Below the pieces are notes generated by a model. That model searched no databases, was not told where the DNA came from, and saw nothing but the letters and a program-made list of their open reading frames with translations. 64,000 nt of DNA from Prostheceraeus crozeri (Eukaryota; Platyhelminthes; Polycladida; Euryleptidae): assembly GCA_907163375.1 (NCBI GenBank), contig CAJQUW010000909.1, forward strand, positions 496,001-560,000. Reading direction: 5' to 3'. Of this stretch, positions 1 to 11,603 are shown in pieces; the first letter of the stretch is position 1, and each line of letters opens with the position of its first letter. Position numbers and translations under genes: made by a program.

Positions 1-2695
1 CTATTCAGCAAGTCGTCTATTGAAAGGAAGAGTCTATTTTCTTGACCTCTCCTTGTTTTCAAAGGATTTTTCAAGTGTGGGATGGATTGAACTTCATTGA
101 AGATTAACTTTTTGGTCCATTAAACGAGCTGGTGGATTTAAGAGGACATGTGAGTAGAGACACATCCCAGGATGTGATCATGCAAGATCGGCACGTGACA
201 ACGGTCGATCACAATGATGGACTGATGGGTGATTCATTTTCACTGCTAATGGCGCACCGACAAATGCAAAATGGAGTTATTTTTGCTAAAATGTACTTTG
301 CTGTTTACGGGTACATTTATTACTTTGCCTTCTCCAAAAGACGTTGCTTCTTTACATTAGTAGCCACCCGTAATTTTTCCGTTGGCTTGCCAGACGATCG
401 GTGGAGCTAAAAATACACATACATGTAGATTGGAAGTGTTCAAATGAAAAATGATCGATTATAGAAAGAAAAATTCAGTTCGAGTTAATGTTAAAATACA
501 ACAAAATAGAGCAGAAAATTGATATATTTTCAATATAATGAGGATCACACGTTACAGGCTTAATCAATTCAAGTAAAAAATGAAATGACAAGTTCACACG
601 CAGGAAAATGCGATCTAAAATAACTTTTTAATAAGTTATATAGGGCAAACGTGCCGATAACGTATACAAGATTGTGGAATACTTCAGTTAACGTTCTACA
701 AATCTGGCTTGGAACCGGCAGGGTTTTTGACGGTCGGACCGACAGCCAGTATAGCCAAAACCGGCCGGTGCTAGGCCGGGTATCTGTAACCTACAGGATA
801 ATGCCGACAGCTGGTCAACTCAGACCGCTAGAAATCTTTCGATTTCTTGATCTCTAAATATCATACGATAGGTGTACCGGTACTCCGGATAAACAATAGT
901 TCCTAATGAAGCGCACTGATGCTGGTTTTTATCAATTTCTATCAAATCTTCAATCAAGTCATCAGACAATAATCATATTTTGATAATACATTTTGTACGC
1001 ACTTGGTATATGGACAATTAAGCAGCAATGCGCGTAATAGCTTATTCAAGATATGGAATAGTTTTGCGATGGATAGGTTAGGGAATACGTAATTCTTACA
1101 AAACTTGTTATGCTAGAATATACGATTGTAGAAACTTCACTTGAGACAAAGTAGGGTTTGATCAAATAGATAATACGTGTAAGTTTATGATAAATCTAAT
1201 GAATATTGCTGTGAGCATTCTAATCGATTTTGAGTTGTGACGCTGTCGGAGAACCATTTCGCAATCACAATGATCGCAACAACTTATTCTATGAGCTGTT
1301 CGGAACATTTCTTTGTCGCATTTTGTTATGCTAATAATGGAGAGCAACATTCAAACACAGAAAGAATGAGACATTGATAAACTTGCTTGAGGGATTGTGC
1401 AATTAGTCGAGGAAAGACCTGAGGATTCGTAAAGCCTACATAGCCGCGGACGCGGTGAAGCCAGTTCATTTACTTGCTCAATGTGCTTTTTCTATTTCAA
1501 ATCGGGTTTAAAGCTAGCTCCGAGGATCTCAAATGCACTAACTCGATTGTCGTTGGGACATTCGGAGGAACAGAATCTTTGGTCTTCGGAATCCATAGAA
1601 GCTTGACTATCTCTGAGTGATATTAGGGGAATGAACACCTAATTGAAAATAATGTGTCTCATCACTGGACCTTAGAGTTTTCCAGAGGCGGCTGGAAGTT
1701 GGTTACTCAAGGAACTTTTTGGGTTCTGTTGCATCAGTGGTCACGATGCCATTGAACAATACTAAGCGGGAAGCTATTCCTCATCCAAGAGTCAAGGTAT
1801 TGGCCTGATTGATCGAAGGATCGGCTGAAATCAAGGCAATGACAAAGGTGGAAATTCTGTCACTTTTGGGGCATAGGTAGATTGTGATAATGATTAAAAA
1901 GGAAAATCTAATTTCCTTTATTGTAAACTTAAAGCAGAAAGCATTGAATGTATTCTTGCGACTGAGCACGAACTAGTTTTTCACGATTTCAGAATGAAAT
2001 CTTTTCGCAATCTCAAAACTGCATTTACTTTGTTTAGTTAGTAAATTAATTATTACATTTAGATAAGTTAAATGAAATAACGGTGGATCAAAATACCACT
2101 CAATAGATTCGCCTCTTGTAGAATCCATCTGAAATATCAGCAAAACATCAGTGACTTATGCTGTATTGATATTTCTTCATTTTCAAGTACCATTTCAATG
2201 GTCTCATGTGGTGAATCATAGTCCATCAAGTATCTTAACCACATCCATTGACAAAAAAAATTGCGACATATCCGCGTAGATTACTCAGCTTGCTGACAAT
2301 TTAAAATAAACTGACAGATAGAAGACGCTCTCATTGAAAATTCATGTCACTGATGTAGGCGCCCCTTGTATTCTTTTAATTATACAAATGCTGATAGTCT
2401 TCATCGCTGCTATAACTCCACCATAATCGCAATATCATAAAGTAGCGGTGATTTGATTATTGAAGAAAATCTAATAACCTAGTCCAGTATCTACTTTCTT
2501 CACACCGTCAGTAAGCGTGTTAGATACCGGTTTCCACATTTCTTTCATACGAGAAATAGAATAAGACCAGAAATAACTTACTAATGGATCATAAACAAGC
2601 TGAGTAGCAAGCACTCGAATTAATTCTGACTCCTGTGGCTAATTATTTTCACGCCCACCACAAAATGTTCATACTTGACGGTTTTTTATTTTCAG
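1..2695. other. Intergenic or intronic sequence with no recognised gene
   Basis: No open frame here has recognisable protein similarity; the longest (132-410, 92 codons) matches nothing I know. Because an acceptor and terminal exon follow at 2696, part of this stretch is presumably the last intron, and possibly small undetected exons, of the gene ending at 2893. I could not identify those exons by eye. Confidence 0.5.
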
Positions 2696-2893
2696 GTTGA
2701 CAACCCGGCGTTCCATCTGACCAAGAACGGCGATAGCATACGTCCGAATAAGGATTATCGTATCGTGGTAGGTTACGATGGAAATGGTACTGGAGGTCCT
2801 GTTATGGGCAAACTTATCGTGTCCTGTGCTCGATCTGCCGGACAACCAGGACAACTTCAATGGATTTACTATCTCCGAGGTACCTCGCAATAA
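2696..2893 (+). CDS. Terminal exon of a gene entering from the left; possible ASH/MSP-domain ciliary protein
   Basis: A pyrimidine-rich acceptor (TTTTTTATTTTCAG) ends at 2695, followed by 65 in-frame codons and a TAA at 2891-2893. The peptide begins VDNPAFHLTKNGDSI and ends QLQWIYYLRGTSQ. An extended beta-rich segment with a GKLIVSC strand and a closing W-x-Y-Y-L-R-G is reminiscent of the immunoglobulin-like ASH/MSP repeats of ciliary proteins such as HYDIN, DLEC1 and CFAP47, where a GKL-type strand and a W-x-Y-x-L-x-G strand close the domain. That match is from memory of the fold and is not proven. An AATAAA at 2967-2972, about 75 bases past the stop, supports this being the true 3' end. Upstream exons were not found. 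Confidence 0.5.
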   Translation, partial: VDNPAFHLTKNGDSIRPNKDYRIVVGYDGNGTGGPVMGKLIVSCARSAGQPGQLQWIYYLRGTSQ

Positions 2894-2966
2894 TTCAAGA
2901 AACTGAACAATTCTAGAACTGTGATATTCTTGTGTGATTTCCCTTCCAAACATATCTTATTGAGCC

Positions 2967-2972
2967 AATAAA
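2967..2972 (+). promoter_or_regulatory. Polyadenylation signal AATAAA
   Basis: A canonical AATAAA hexamer lies 74 bases downstream of the stop codon of the 2696-2893 exon, a normal spacing for a short 3' UTR. Confidence 0.55.
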
Positions 2973-3364
2973 TTATCTTTCATATCACCTGCAGTTACTT
3001 TAATGATAATCTGATGAAGAACAGCAAATGTTTGCCACCGTACATTGATATCTAAAAGGAAGTAACAGAACTTGATGGGGACAAATTAACACAGGGTGTT
3101 CAAGCTCTTGCCGAGTTTTTCTTGGTTTTATTCTTCAGCTTCTGTGTTGCATGTGATTAAATCATGTAGATTGCAAGTAAGTTGGGATCTGAAAGTCCAT
3201 TAGATGATTAAGAACATTGTCGTTCAGCTATAGTAACCTCATTTGATAATCAATAATTTGAAATATTAGGACTCTACGAAAGATAAAATCGCAAACACAT
3301 TGTCCGAAGACCGCCAGCAAGTCTGTCGGTTTAAGTTTGATAGAAAATGCCTTAGCCAATTGTC

Positions 3365-4075
3365 ATGTTTTAAGATTTGGAAAAACCAAGCAGAAGTTTT
3401 GAACTTTTTTGATTTTTTTTAATTCTATCTATATTTTTCGGCTATTCATGTGCCATAGCCATTTTCAAGAAAACTGACATGTATACAAAAGAAATTAACA
3501 TCAATGCAAGCAAGTTGTAACATTTGTTTTGGCAAGTGGGCACCCTAAATAGCATAGTATCCCATAGAAGTCAAGTTATCCGTAGATAGATGATGGAAAA
3601 GATATGCAGCCGCACAATATTTTGTTAGACCCCACCCAACCTCCGATATCTACATGTATAATCTGGGGATGCCAATGTCTTCACGACTAAGGAAGGATTC
3701 ACATGAATAAAAAGTCCTTCAACCCTTCACACTCGATGCGACTGTTAATCGTCGGTTTGTGCCTGCGAATAAGCATCGCTTCCTTGAGTCGCAAGTTAGG
3801 TTCGTCCTCCGCTGTATTTAAGATGTTGATCTCAAAAGACTCACATTTACATGTGCCTTTATGCCTATAGACAGATGATTGCTTGACTTCTATGGGATAT
3901 TGCCAAAACAAATTTTTAAACTTGCTTGCATTGATGTTAATTTCTTTTGTATACATGTCAGTTTTCTTGAAAATGGCTATGGCACATGAATAGCCGAAAC
4001 ATATAGATAGAATTTAAAAAATCAAATGAGTTCAAAACTTCTGCTTGGCTTTTCCAAATCTTGAAACATGTCTGT
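3365..4075. mobile_element. Fold-back element with arms of about 200 bp flanking a GIY-YIG remnant
   Basis: Sequence from about 3365 to 3590 reappears as its reverse complement at about 3868-4075. Matching landmarks are TTTGGAAAAACCAAGCAG (left) against CTGCTTGGCTTTTCCAAA (right), and the ATGTATACAAAAG / CTTTTGTATACAT pair. Arms differ by scattered substitutions and small indels. The loop of roughly 280 bp, together with the right arm, contains the minus-strand GIY-YIG reading frame. The structure probably arose by inverted duplication of a Penelope-like retroelement end. Confidence 0.7.
3699..3956 (-). pseudogene. C-terminal fragment of a GIY-YIG endonuclease (Penelope-like retroelement)
   Basis: An 85-codon minus-strand frame ends in a segment containing NLRLKEAMLIRRHKPTINSR and then a short tail with DFLF. 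The pattern of an acidic residue in (K/R)EA followed by an I-(K/R)-(K/R)-H-(K/N)-P-x-(I/L)-N motif is characteristic of the C-terminal half of GIY-YIG nucleases carried by Penelope-like and related retroelements; the glutamate is the conserved metal ligand. The GIY and YIG strands and the reverse transcriptase are absent, so this is a truncated remnant. Its N-terminal third lies in the right arm of the fold-back, so the same coding segment is mirrored in the left arm. Confidence 0.6.
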
Positions 4076-7000
4076 TTACCCAGGAATTTAACCAGAGATT
4101 CTGCAATTATTCGAATCACTATTACATTGCATCAGTCGCCTTCCAATTGCTGTACGCTAAATTTTGAACATTCAGGAAGTCATTATCTAATTTACCAACC
4201 TCTGTGATCTATGTCTCAATGGTGTCGGTGTTCACTATGAACAATGTCTAACGCGATAGTTTAGGTCCTAGTCACGCAGACTATATTTGTGTGCGAAAAA
4301 TGTAACTCATTTCGCGCGTGTCACACGTAGCTATCCAACTCTGAAACCTACATGTAAATATATGCCTACTGCTGTGAAATATTTCAGTGTCATGATCAGC
4401 ATCCTTTTCGAATGCTACTCAATATATTTCTACTATATTTCTGTCTAACTTAAATTCTCGACATTGTTTCGACTCCAAGTTGGAATGCACGTGTATTACA
4501 TGAATGTTGCATAATACGAATATAGCTCGAATTTGGGGTCAATGTATCGATATTGGTTTTACACTACCATGGCTTTACTATTTCAAATATGGGTGGAAAA
4601 GGCGTAGTGAAACAAAAGTGAAACACAAAATGCTGACCCTCATGGGGCATCACTTTGGCGATGTAATTAGAGCCTAATGCTGAGTTGTTCTTCTTCCTAA
4701 ATGCATTCACTCTGTGATGCCAACTGACCAATATTTTTTTCGGTGCAGGAATGATCATGAAAAAAGTTGCTGCACGCAGTTGCCAAGTTGTCAATATAAG
4801 TTGCTGTCCGCCAGAGTTCTGTTGTAAATGTTGTTGACCTCACAATCAAATTCATCGTCTGCGGCGGCTGCCAAAGAAGTTTTGTGATTAAATTGCTGAA
4901 TTCTGAGGACATTGTATGCGCAGGCGAACTGGCACTCTGAAATCTTCATGATGAGGCCTATATATAAATTTGTGGTTTTCTAAAACCAATGGAAAAGTCA
5001 TTCAATCAGATCATCATAGAGTTATTATTATTATAGCGCTATATATCCTTAACTATACATGTACATGATATTATATATATATATAATTATATAATTTATG
5101 TATTTAAAATCATTTGTTTTTGAAAAATTCACAGAACTTTTTGTGATGCTGAATAGCGAGGCATGTTGATCCTCAAAGCGGTAGAGATAATTGATATTTC
5201 TTGAATTCATTGAAGCATGTCTACTTATATTCAAGAGACTGGTGCACATGATTTATACAATTGCCTGCATCATACTTCATTTTCGAATATGCCTACTGTC
5301 ATCAACATTGCAAACATGACTTCAACGACGGTTGCTGAATTCAATATTGATTCGTATGATACCAATTACGTTGATGCAGTTTGGCTTTGATGTCATAATT
5401 TACGTCAAAAACGAAACGGATCACAAGGCAATCACAAAGCATATAAATATGATTGAGTTGTGTCAAAATAACATCAATGATTTAGTTGACTTTTCATACC
5501 CGGCGCAGGGGGTACTTCGCTTTTCCTAGGGTGAGAGATCAGTGAGTTCATGAATATTTTACAGAGATGGAAAACAGAGTATGGTTTGTCATTCATCAAT
5601 GAAAGGAAGATGTCAAGTCGAAGAAGATATATTTATAGTTCTTCTTTCATTATTTTGAAACCTTTTTGAAAATGTCACAGAGAATTTATAATTTCTAGAA
5701 ATAATGTCAATATTCGAGGTTTTATGGAATAAAGACGAATAAAAACAGAACATAAACCAAAAATGAGAAATTGTCCGTCTGACGAGAGATGAGACTATTC
5801 ATACAAAAGTAATTAAACATCCATCCTGCAACATATTAGGGTGCGGCGATTGAAGTCGATCGTAACTAGAAGCGACAAGGAAAATTGAAGTTGATGGAAA
5901 TTATGAAAAACCCGAAAATAGGAAAGCACTTTTAATAATACGGCAATCAAGGTAGATAGATGGACTTTCGTCTGTAATTGACTGTTTGTCCTTTTGTGGC
6001 TTGGAAATATTCGAAGAGACACGGAAGCGGAGGAATGCAGTGTGTTGTGCATCCATTGTAGGTGCGGTATTTACGTGGTCATCGGAAGCGTAGATGGAAG
6101 CAAACAAGCTAGCGTGAGTGTTACAGCCAGTCAGCTCATCAAAATCGAAGCGAGTTTAGACTTATGAAATCAGATTCAATTGACACAATAATTGATCAGT
6201 TGAAATTGAATTATTTCAATCCGTCAATTTTTAAGTTATGAATTACATCAGCATATTCGGTAAATCAGATATCAGTGACTCTCAAACGTCTATTCGTGCA
6301 CATATATTAGACAGAAAGAATGCCAGAATCAAATATTTAAGCAAAAAGTAAAAAAAAATTGCGTTAAGACTGTTTCATGAGTAATTGCACAAAATATTAT
6401 CACAATTTCAAACGTGATTTTCTCAGCTAAATTTCGATAGGCTTCATATCAATTGAAACCCCAATTTCTAGAAATCTATTTGACATGCACATGTAATTCA
6501 GTTTCATGTTGTAGTCAGTAGACCCACAAAATAGGTGTGAAGGTTTTCATTGATGTAGGAATTCATTGTGAAGATGATAGTTATTTCAAACAAAAATTAA
6601 CAGACAGCATCATCTATCCATAAGTTTCCTCAAAATGTATGAATTTAAAATTGGTTGCATAAACGGCACACAAATAGTGTGGCAACCTACAACACCAGCA
6701 AAATTAACCATCAAATTATTGCACAAAAGCATCTGACACCTGTACGAATTGAAAAAGAAATTCAATTTCGATATAACGGATACCAACCATGCATAGAATG
6801 TAGTTATTTAACTTCAGATCATTATTCGACAGCTAATGGTCTTCGGCAGACCGTATATTTTATGTCCGGTCAGTTGTGGTCAGTAGACTTAAAAAACGAA
6901 TCATTTGGGTCCTTACGTTAGGTTGCCATTTAAATTGTCCAGTGGATATGCACCCGAGGTACTCATCCCCAAATTTAAAACAACACAGTAACATTCCATA

Positions 7001-7116
7001 AAATCTCTATATGCATTTCAGCTTTCCGGCAAGCATTCACTAATGTGTGGTAGATACTGAGCGCAAGGTTTTCAATCCCGGGATTATCGCAATTTTACGA
7101 GATTCTGAATCCCGGT
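4076..7116. other. Gene-poor spacer
   Basis: About 3 kb without recognisable coding sequence. A short AT-dinucleotide tract occurs near 5070-5095. The open frames here are short, unsupported by splice sites and without known motifs. Confidence 0.5.
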
Positions 7117-7933
7117 GACTCAAAAAAGTTTCTGTATGTAGTGAAAATTTTTATATGAAAAGATTCAGATTTTTGAGGAGATTACGTTCCCGTGGTCCAA
7201 AAAAAATGTTTGAGCATTTTTTAAAAGGCTAAATTTTGCAAATTTATATACTACTGAGATGACGCTTCTATATAAGTAGTATGAAACAAGTTGGCTATCA
7301 AAAGGTATGAGTATTTGCTAGTAAGCATCCTAACTAAGCGGAAATCAAGCTGATTATCAAGGAAACTTAATGAGCGGCATTGTAATGGAAGTCTTCATGA
7401 AAAAAAATCGGGATATTATTCGTACTTTCCTGGCTGAAATTTCAAGTTTTTAAATTCAATTTTCATTGGTATGATTTTATGATTCACTAAATTCATATTT
7501 CATTTCCTGAATCTGAATAGTGATGTGGACCCATTTACACCTTTCAAAGTTAATTGAAATCATTGTCTTTGATTATGTGATTTTGCTCTGCCAGTGGTAG
7601 GTTGCCTGTGATATGATCACGCTTAAAAAAATACTCTTGAGGTTGAGCATGAAAGTAATAGGAACCCAGCGAATTGCTTATTTAACAAACATTAAATCTC
7701 CAAGGCTGTCATGACACTGAGAATCTGTGAAATACCATCATTCTTTCTGCATTACTATCATGATCACTCAATTCCGTAGAAATTTCTTCAAAACTGCAAA
7801 AATTTGCATATCTCACATTTGGTAACAATTACCAACTACACCCCCCCTTGAGTTCATTTAATAAAATCGAAAGTGTATACACATTGGGGATTTGATAAAT
7901 GAAGAGTTACCACCCTACCTAATATACCTATTC
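7117..7933 (+). repeat. Dispersed repeat E1, copy 1
   Basis: About 815 bp that recur in inverted orientation at 41842-42627. Shared landmarks include TTATATGAAAAGATTCAG near the left end, the stretch around GTGATGTGGACCCATTTACA in the middle, and ACCTAATATACC at the right end. Copies differ by many substitutions and small indels, so they are old. No coding capacity, clear terminal repeats or target duplication were found. A non-autonomous transposon is likely. Confidence 0.7.
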
Positions 7934-7956
7934 TATGCTAGAAACACAATTTAAAT

Positions 7957-8165
7957 ACTGAGTTGCATCCTCAGTTGAAAAATGGGAACAGACTTGAGTC
8001 GTCAGCAGGCTTAGTTCTTATCTCTGAACATCGACTTCAACTTTAAATAGGGAGTTACGTCGATGTTGAGAGATGTGAGACAAGCCTGCTGATGACTCCT
8101 GATATTGGATGAATTGACAGCTATTCAAGTCTGTTCCCATTTTTCAACTGAGGATGCAACTCAGT
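7957..8165. mobile_element. Hairpin MITE
   Basis: A 209-bp near-complete palindrome. It opens with ACTGAGTTGCATCCTCAGTT and closes with the exact complement AACTGAGGATGCAACTCAGT; pairing continues inward through GGGAACAGACTTGA and GTC(G/A)TCAGCAGGCTT to a small loop near 8055. The element is flanked on both sides by AAT, which may be a 3-bp target duplication. There is no coding sequence. Confidence 0.75.
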
Positions 8166-8359
8166 AATTAATCATTCTATTTAAACATACTCAGATATGG
8201 CAACCCTCCTTATGTCAACTGTCACAACATTTGGCCAATTTTCGCTCAATATAGCTACACGCATGTATTACATACTACTGTCAAATAACTTTTTTCTGTA
8301 GTACCAGTCGTGAATATTTCTTTTTTATGGTGTGACATGTAACTAAATTATATTTAGTG

Positions 8360-8492
8360 TGAATTTTATGCTGTATGTCGTCGTTTCTTCTTGTCAGGCA
8401 ACATTACCAGGAAGCTAAGTTAGCTCTACTTTATGAACCAAGTTGATAAGCATCAATTCATTCAAATGATATCTTTCGTGCAATTATGTTGA

Positions 8493-8555
<63 letters not shown>

Positions 8556-9005
8556 AACATAACTATTTTTGCGTTCATGAATTATAATGTGTTTTCATTT
8601 CGTATTGATAATATGCTTAATTTCAAAATTACATCATGCATAATTGTTGATGTTTGAATACTTCTTGATTATTTATGAAATGCCTTAGACTTACTTGTAT
8701 TAAAATCGAATTCAGTATTGAAAGTATGACTCTCGAATGTCACTATCTCACTACTTACAAAACAGTAGTAACATTTTGGTGTGATCTTTATTGACAAAAG
8801 GCCTTACTTATGTCAAGATACATTGGACATGATTTATACTTTCTTTTAACATTGTGCTGGTATGGCTTTAGTATGCAACGCATACCACATTTGAAATAAC
8901 ATACGAAAAGCATACAAATACATACCAAGATGATACAGAAATATACCAAAAAATTATTTTGGTATGCATCCTTCGTATGTGATTGGTATTGAGCGATTTA
9001 CAGGG
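8360..9005 (+). repeat. Dispersed repeat E2, copy 1
   Basis: Same-strand homologue of 44245-44735. Landmarks are CAAACATAACTATTTTTGC, TTAAAATCGAATTCAGTATT, ACAAAACAGTAGTAA and a terminal part with ATACCAAAAAAT and TTTTGGTATGCAT. It contains the AT microsatellite, which is contracted in the other copy. No coding capacity. Boundaries are approximate. Confidence 0.6.
8496..8553. repeat. (AT)n microsatellite
   Basis: An uninterrupted AT dinucleotide run of about 58 bp within repeat E2. The homologous position at 44370 has only a few units, showing expansion in this copy or contraction in the other. Confidence 0.95.
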
Positions 9006-9605
9006 TAGTTTTAAATCTTAGATCCCTGTTTGTGGTACAATGAAGAAAGATATGTATATTTATGAAGAAGGCAGAAAACATGTCACTTCAGCACAATTAT
9101 TTTGATATGCAACTCATTCTCATCTGATAGCACACTTTTGACTTTTAGTGAATGTCTGGGTCACTGCAGTCCACTTGTTATTTTTACCAGCATGCTCATT
9201 CAAACATTAAAACATGTTAAACATTTAAACATTGAAGTATCTGCAGTCTTTGAACTCGTCAAACGAACATTTATGTAAATTTTGTTCATGTCTACTTTGA
9301 GATTCACATGACTGATAAATGTCGGAAAAGATCCAAAACCATGATTAAGATCATTATGAATAGCATTAGATCATCAATCATTCAGATTTGATTAATGTCA
9401 CACCGATAAATCGAAGAGAAATAGATGTTATCGAAGTTTTTCAATGAGTGACAAATGATAGCAACCAAATTCCTCGCGTACTTTAGAGGTCAGCTCTGTA
9501 TATAACTTGATGCAGGTCCACTGATTGGCAATAATTCTTTCCGATCGACAAGAGTATTGACCCATTCTTGACGTCTCTGGATATAGCACTTCTGTTTTCT
9601 CTAAA

Positions 9606-11552
9606 ATGGAGGATATCAGCTCAAAGAAGGAGGATGTTGAACCTGAAGAAGAATACATAAAACCGCCTCGCATTCTCATTATTGAACCAATTTTTATACT
9701 TTTCTGTTTTTCCGGAGTTTTGCAAATGCCAATGGTCGGTCAGTATACATACTACGCAGTTGGTGTGCATTATAACCTCACGCCATCAATCGGTCAGTCA
9801 GCATTTCAATGTTCTGCAAATGCATCCTCTGGAAGTGAAAAACAGACTGTCGATCAGCTTCAACAAATGACGACAACGTGGAACCTTTACATGAATTTGG
9901 CCGAAAATGTTCCGAGTCTTTTGCTTACACCAGTCTACTCGTCTATGTCTGATAAATATGGTCGAAAAATTCCACTTCTGATTTGCTCGACCTTTGGTTT
10001 GTTGCGCGCAGTGGTCCTTTTTTTGGTGATGCTTTTCACTTGGCCTATGGAAGTCTTACTTTTTTCCAGTCTTCTGTATGGATTGGGAGGAGGAATTGGA
10101 GGACTATTTGCTGTTTCATATAGTTACCTGGCAGATATTACAGCTCCAGATCAGCGTGCTTTTCGATTTACAATTATAGATTTTCTCTATGGAGCTGGTG
10201 TTGCTATCATGGTTTCAGTGGAAGGAGTATGGTTGAAACATCAGTTTTACACATGGCCTGAAGGCTTTGTTGTAGTGTTTTCAGTTGTGCTTATTGCCTA
10301 CATTTTTTTCTTTGTTCCAGATTTGCAGCGTAAAAAACGCAAAGAGCATCCTCAGAAGTCAGTTGCTCAGCAGTTTGCAAGCGTTGCTAAAGTGTTCACA
10401 GCAAAAGGTCGTCCTACTCTTGCGATGGTCTTAATTATTCTTTCCCTCATTTGCTATAGCGTCCAGACTTTTACAACCGCAGTAGAGACAAATTATCAAC
10501 TTGGGTTTCCTTTTTGCTGGGATTCTGTGAATATTGGCCTTAATGTTGCAATTAAAGCAGCATCTTATAACATCGGTAGCTTGATCTGCGCTCTATTTTT
10601 CAACAAATTTTTGAAAATGGATCCTTTAGTGGCCGCTATTATTGGCATGATTACCAGCGGCGGTTCTCGAATAATGATCGGTCTTGCACAAAATACCGCT
10701 ATGTTGTTCGCAGGTAAGTGAAGATTGTTTTCTGGCAATTGCGTTTGTAGACAACTGAATATCCTCCTACATAGCCTCTCATTTTTCAGTTTTGAGATGA
10801 GCAAAACTGTTTCATGGAAACATTTGTTTCCCGATGCTTGAGTTATGAATAAGCTTAGAACAAGTACAAACCAGTTGTTGAGGTCAGATTGGGGACTAAG
10901 AAAATATGAACGTTTCAACAATCTGTTGAAATTGCAAAAATCAGTAGAATTTGCATTAAGTAATTTAGTATCTGCGCGGACGCTTATTAGCAAAAGTGAT
11001 GTAAGCAAACAAGAAGAAAATATTGCAAAATGATAATACTGAATCCCACGTGATAAAGAAACACAAAGATGCTACAAGTATTTAAGAGGGTCTTTAAGAG
11101 GGGGTTTCTTCGATTTTAGGAGGTGCTGGTTTACAATGCATGAATTATCTTCATGAATTTCATGTTTTTGCTCACTTCTTCTATAGACATATAATTTATA
11201 AGTCTTTCTGTAGAAGAAGTGAGCAAAATTTAGGTAGAGGTTCCACTCACTGGCACTATAAGTAAAGATATTTATTGTTTTTTACGTTTAAGTATAAGTT
11301 TATAACTATAACTTTTATAAAGAGGTTTATAAGTTGCAAATCCTCCTAGATTCTAGAATATCATTTCGCCAATACTTGCAGTTGACTCTCATACTTACCC
11401 TGTGCGTCTCTATGAAAAATCTAGTGAAGCTCTTAAAAACTAAACCAAAGCAGAAAACAAAACATTGTAACAAAACTTGAAAGTCCTGAAAAAATTCAAA
11501 GCAATAACAGCGCCATCCACAAATCTCTGAAAGATTGGCGACACCTCGCCAA

Positions 11553-11603
<51 letters not shown>

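Noticed and set aside
132..410. 92-codon open frame near the left end
   Set aside because: No recognisable motif, no splice or polyadenylation support, and similar frames are expected by chance.
651..857. GC-richer open frame around CCGGCCGG
   Set aside because: Composition is unusual for the window, but the peptide matches nothing and the frame is short.
10565..11008. 147-codon minus-strand frame overlapping the SLC46 exon 1 end
   Set aside because: It crosses the well-supported donor at 10713 on the opposite strand, so it is a shadow of the transporter.
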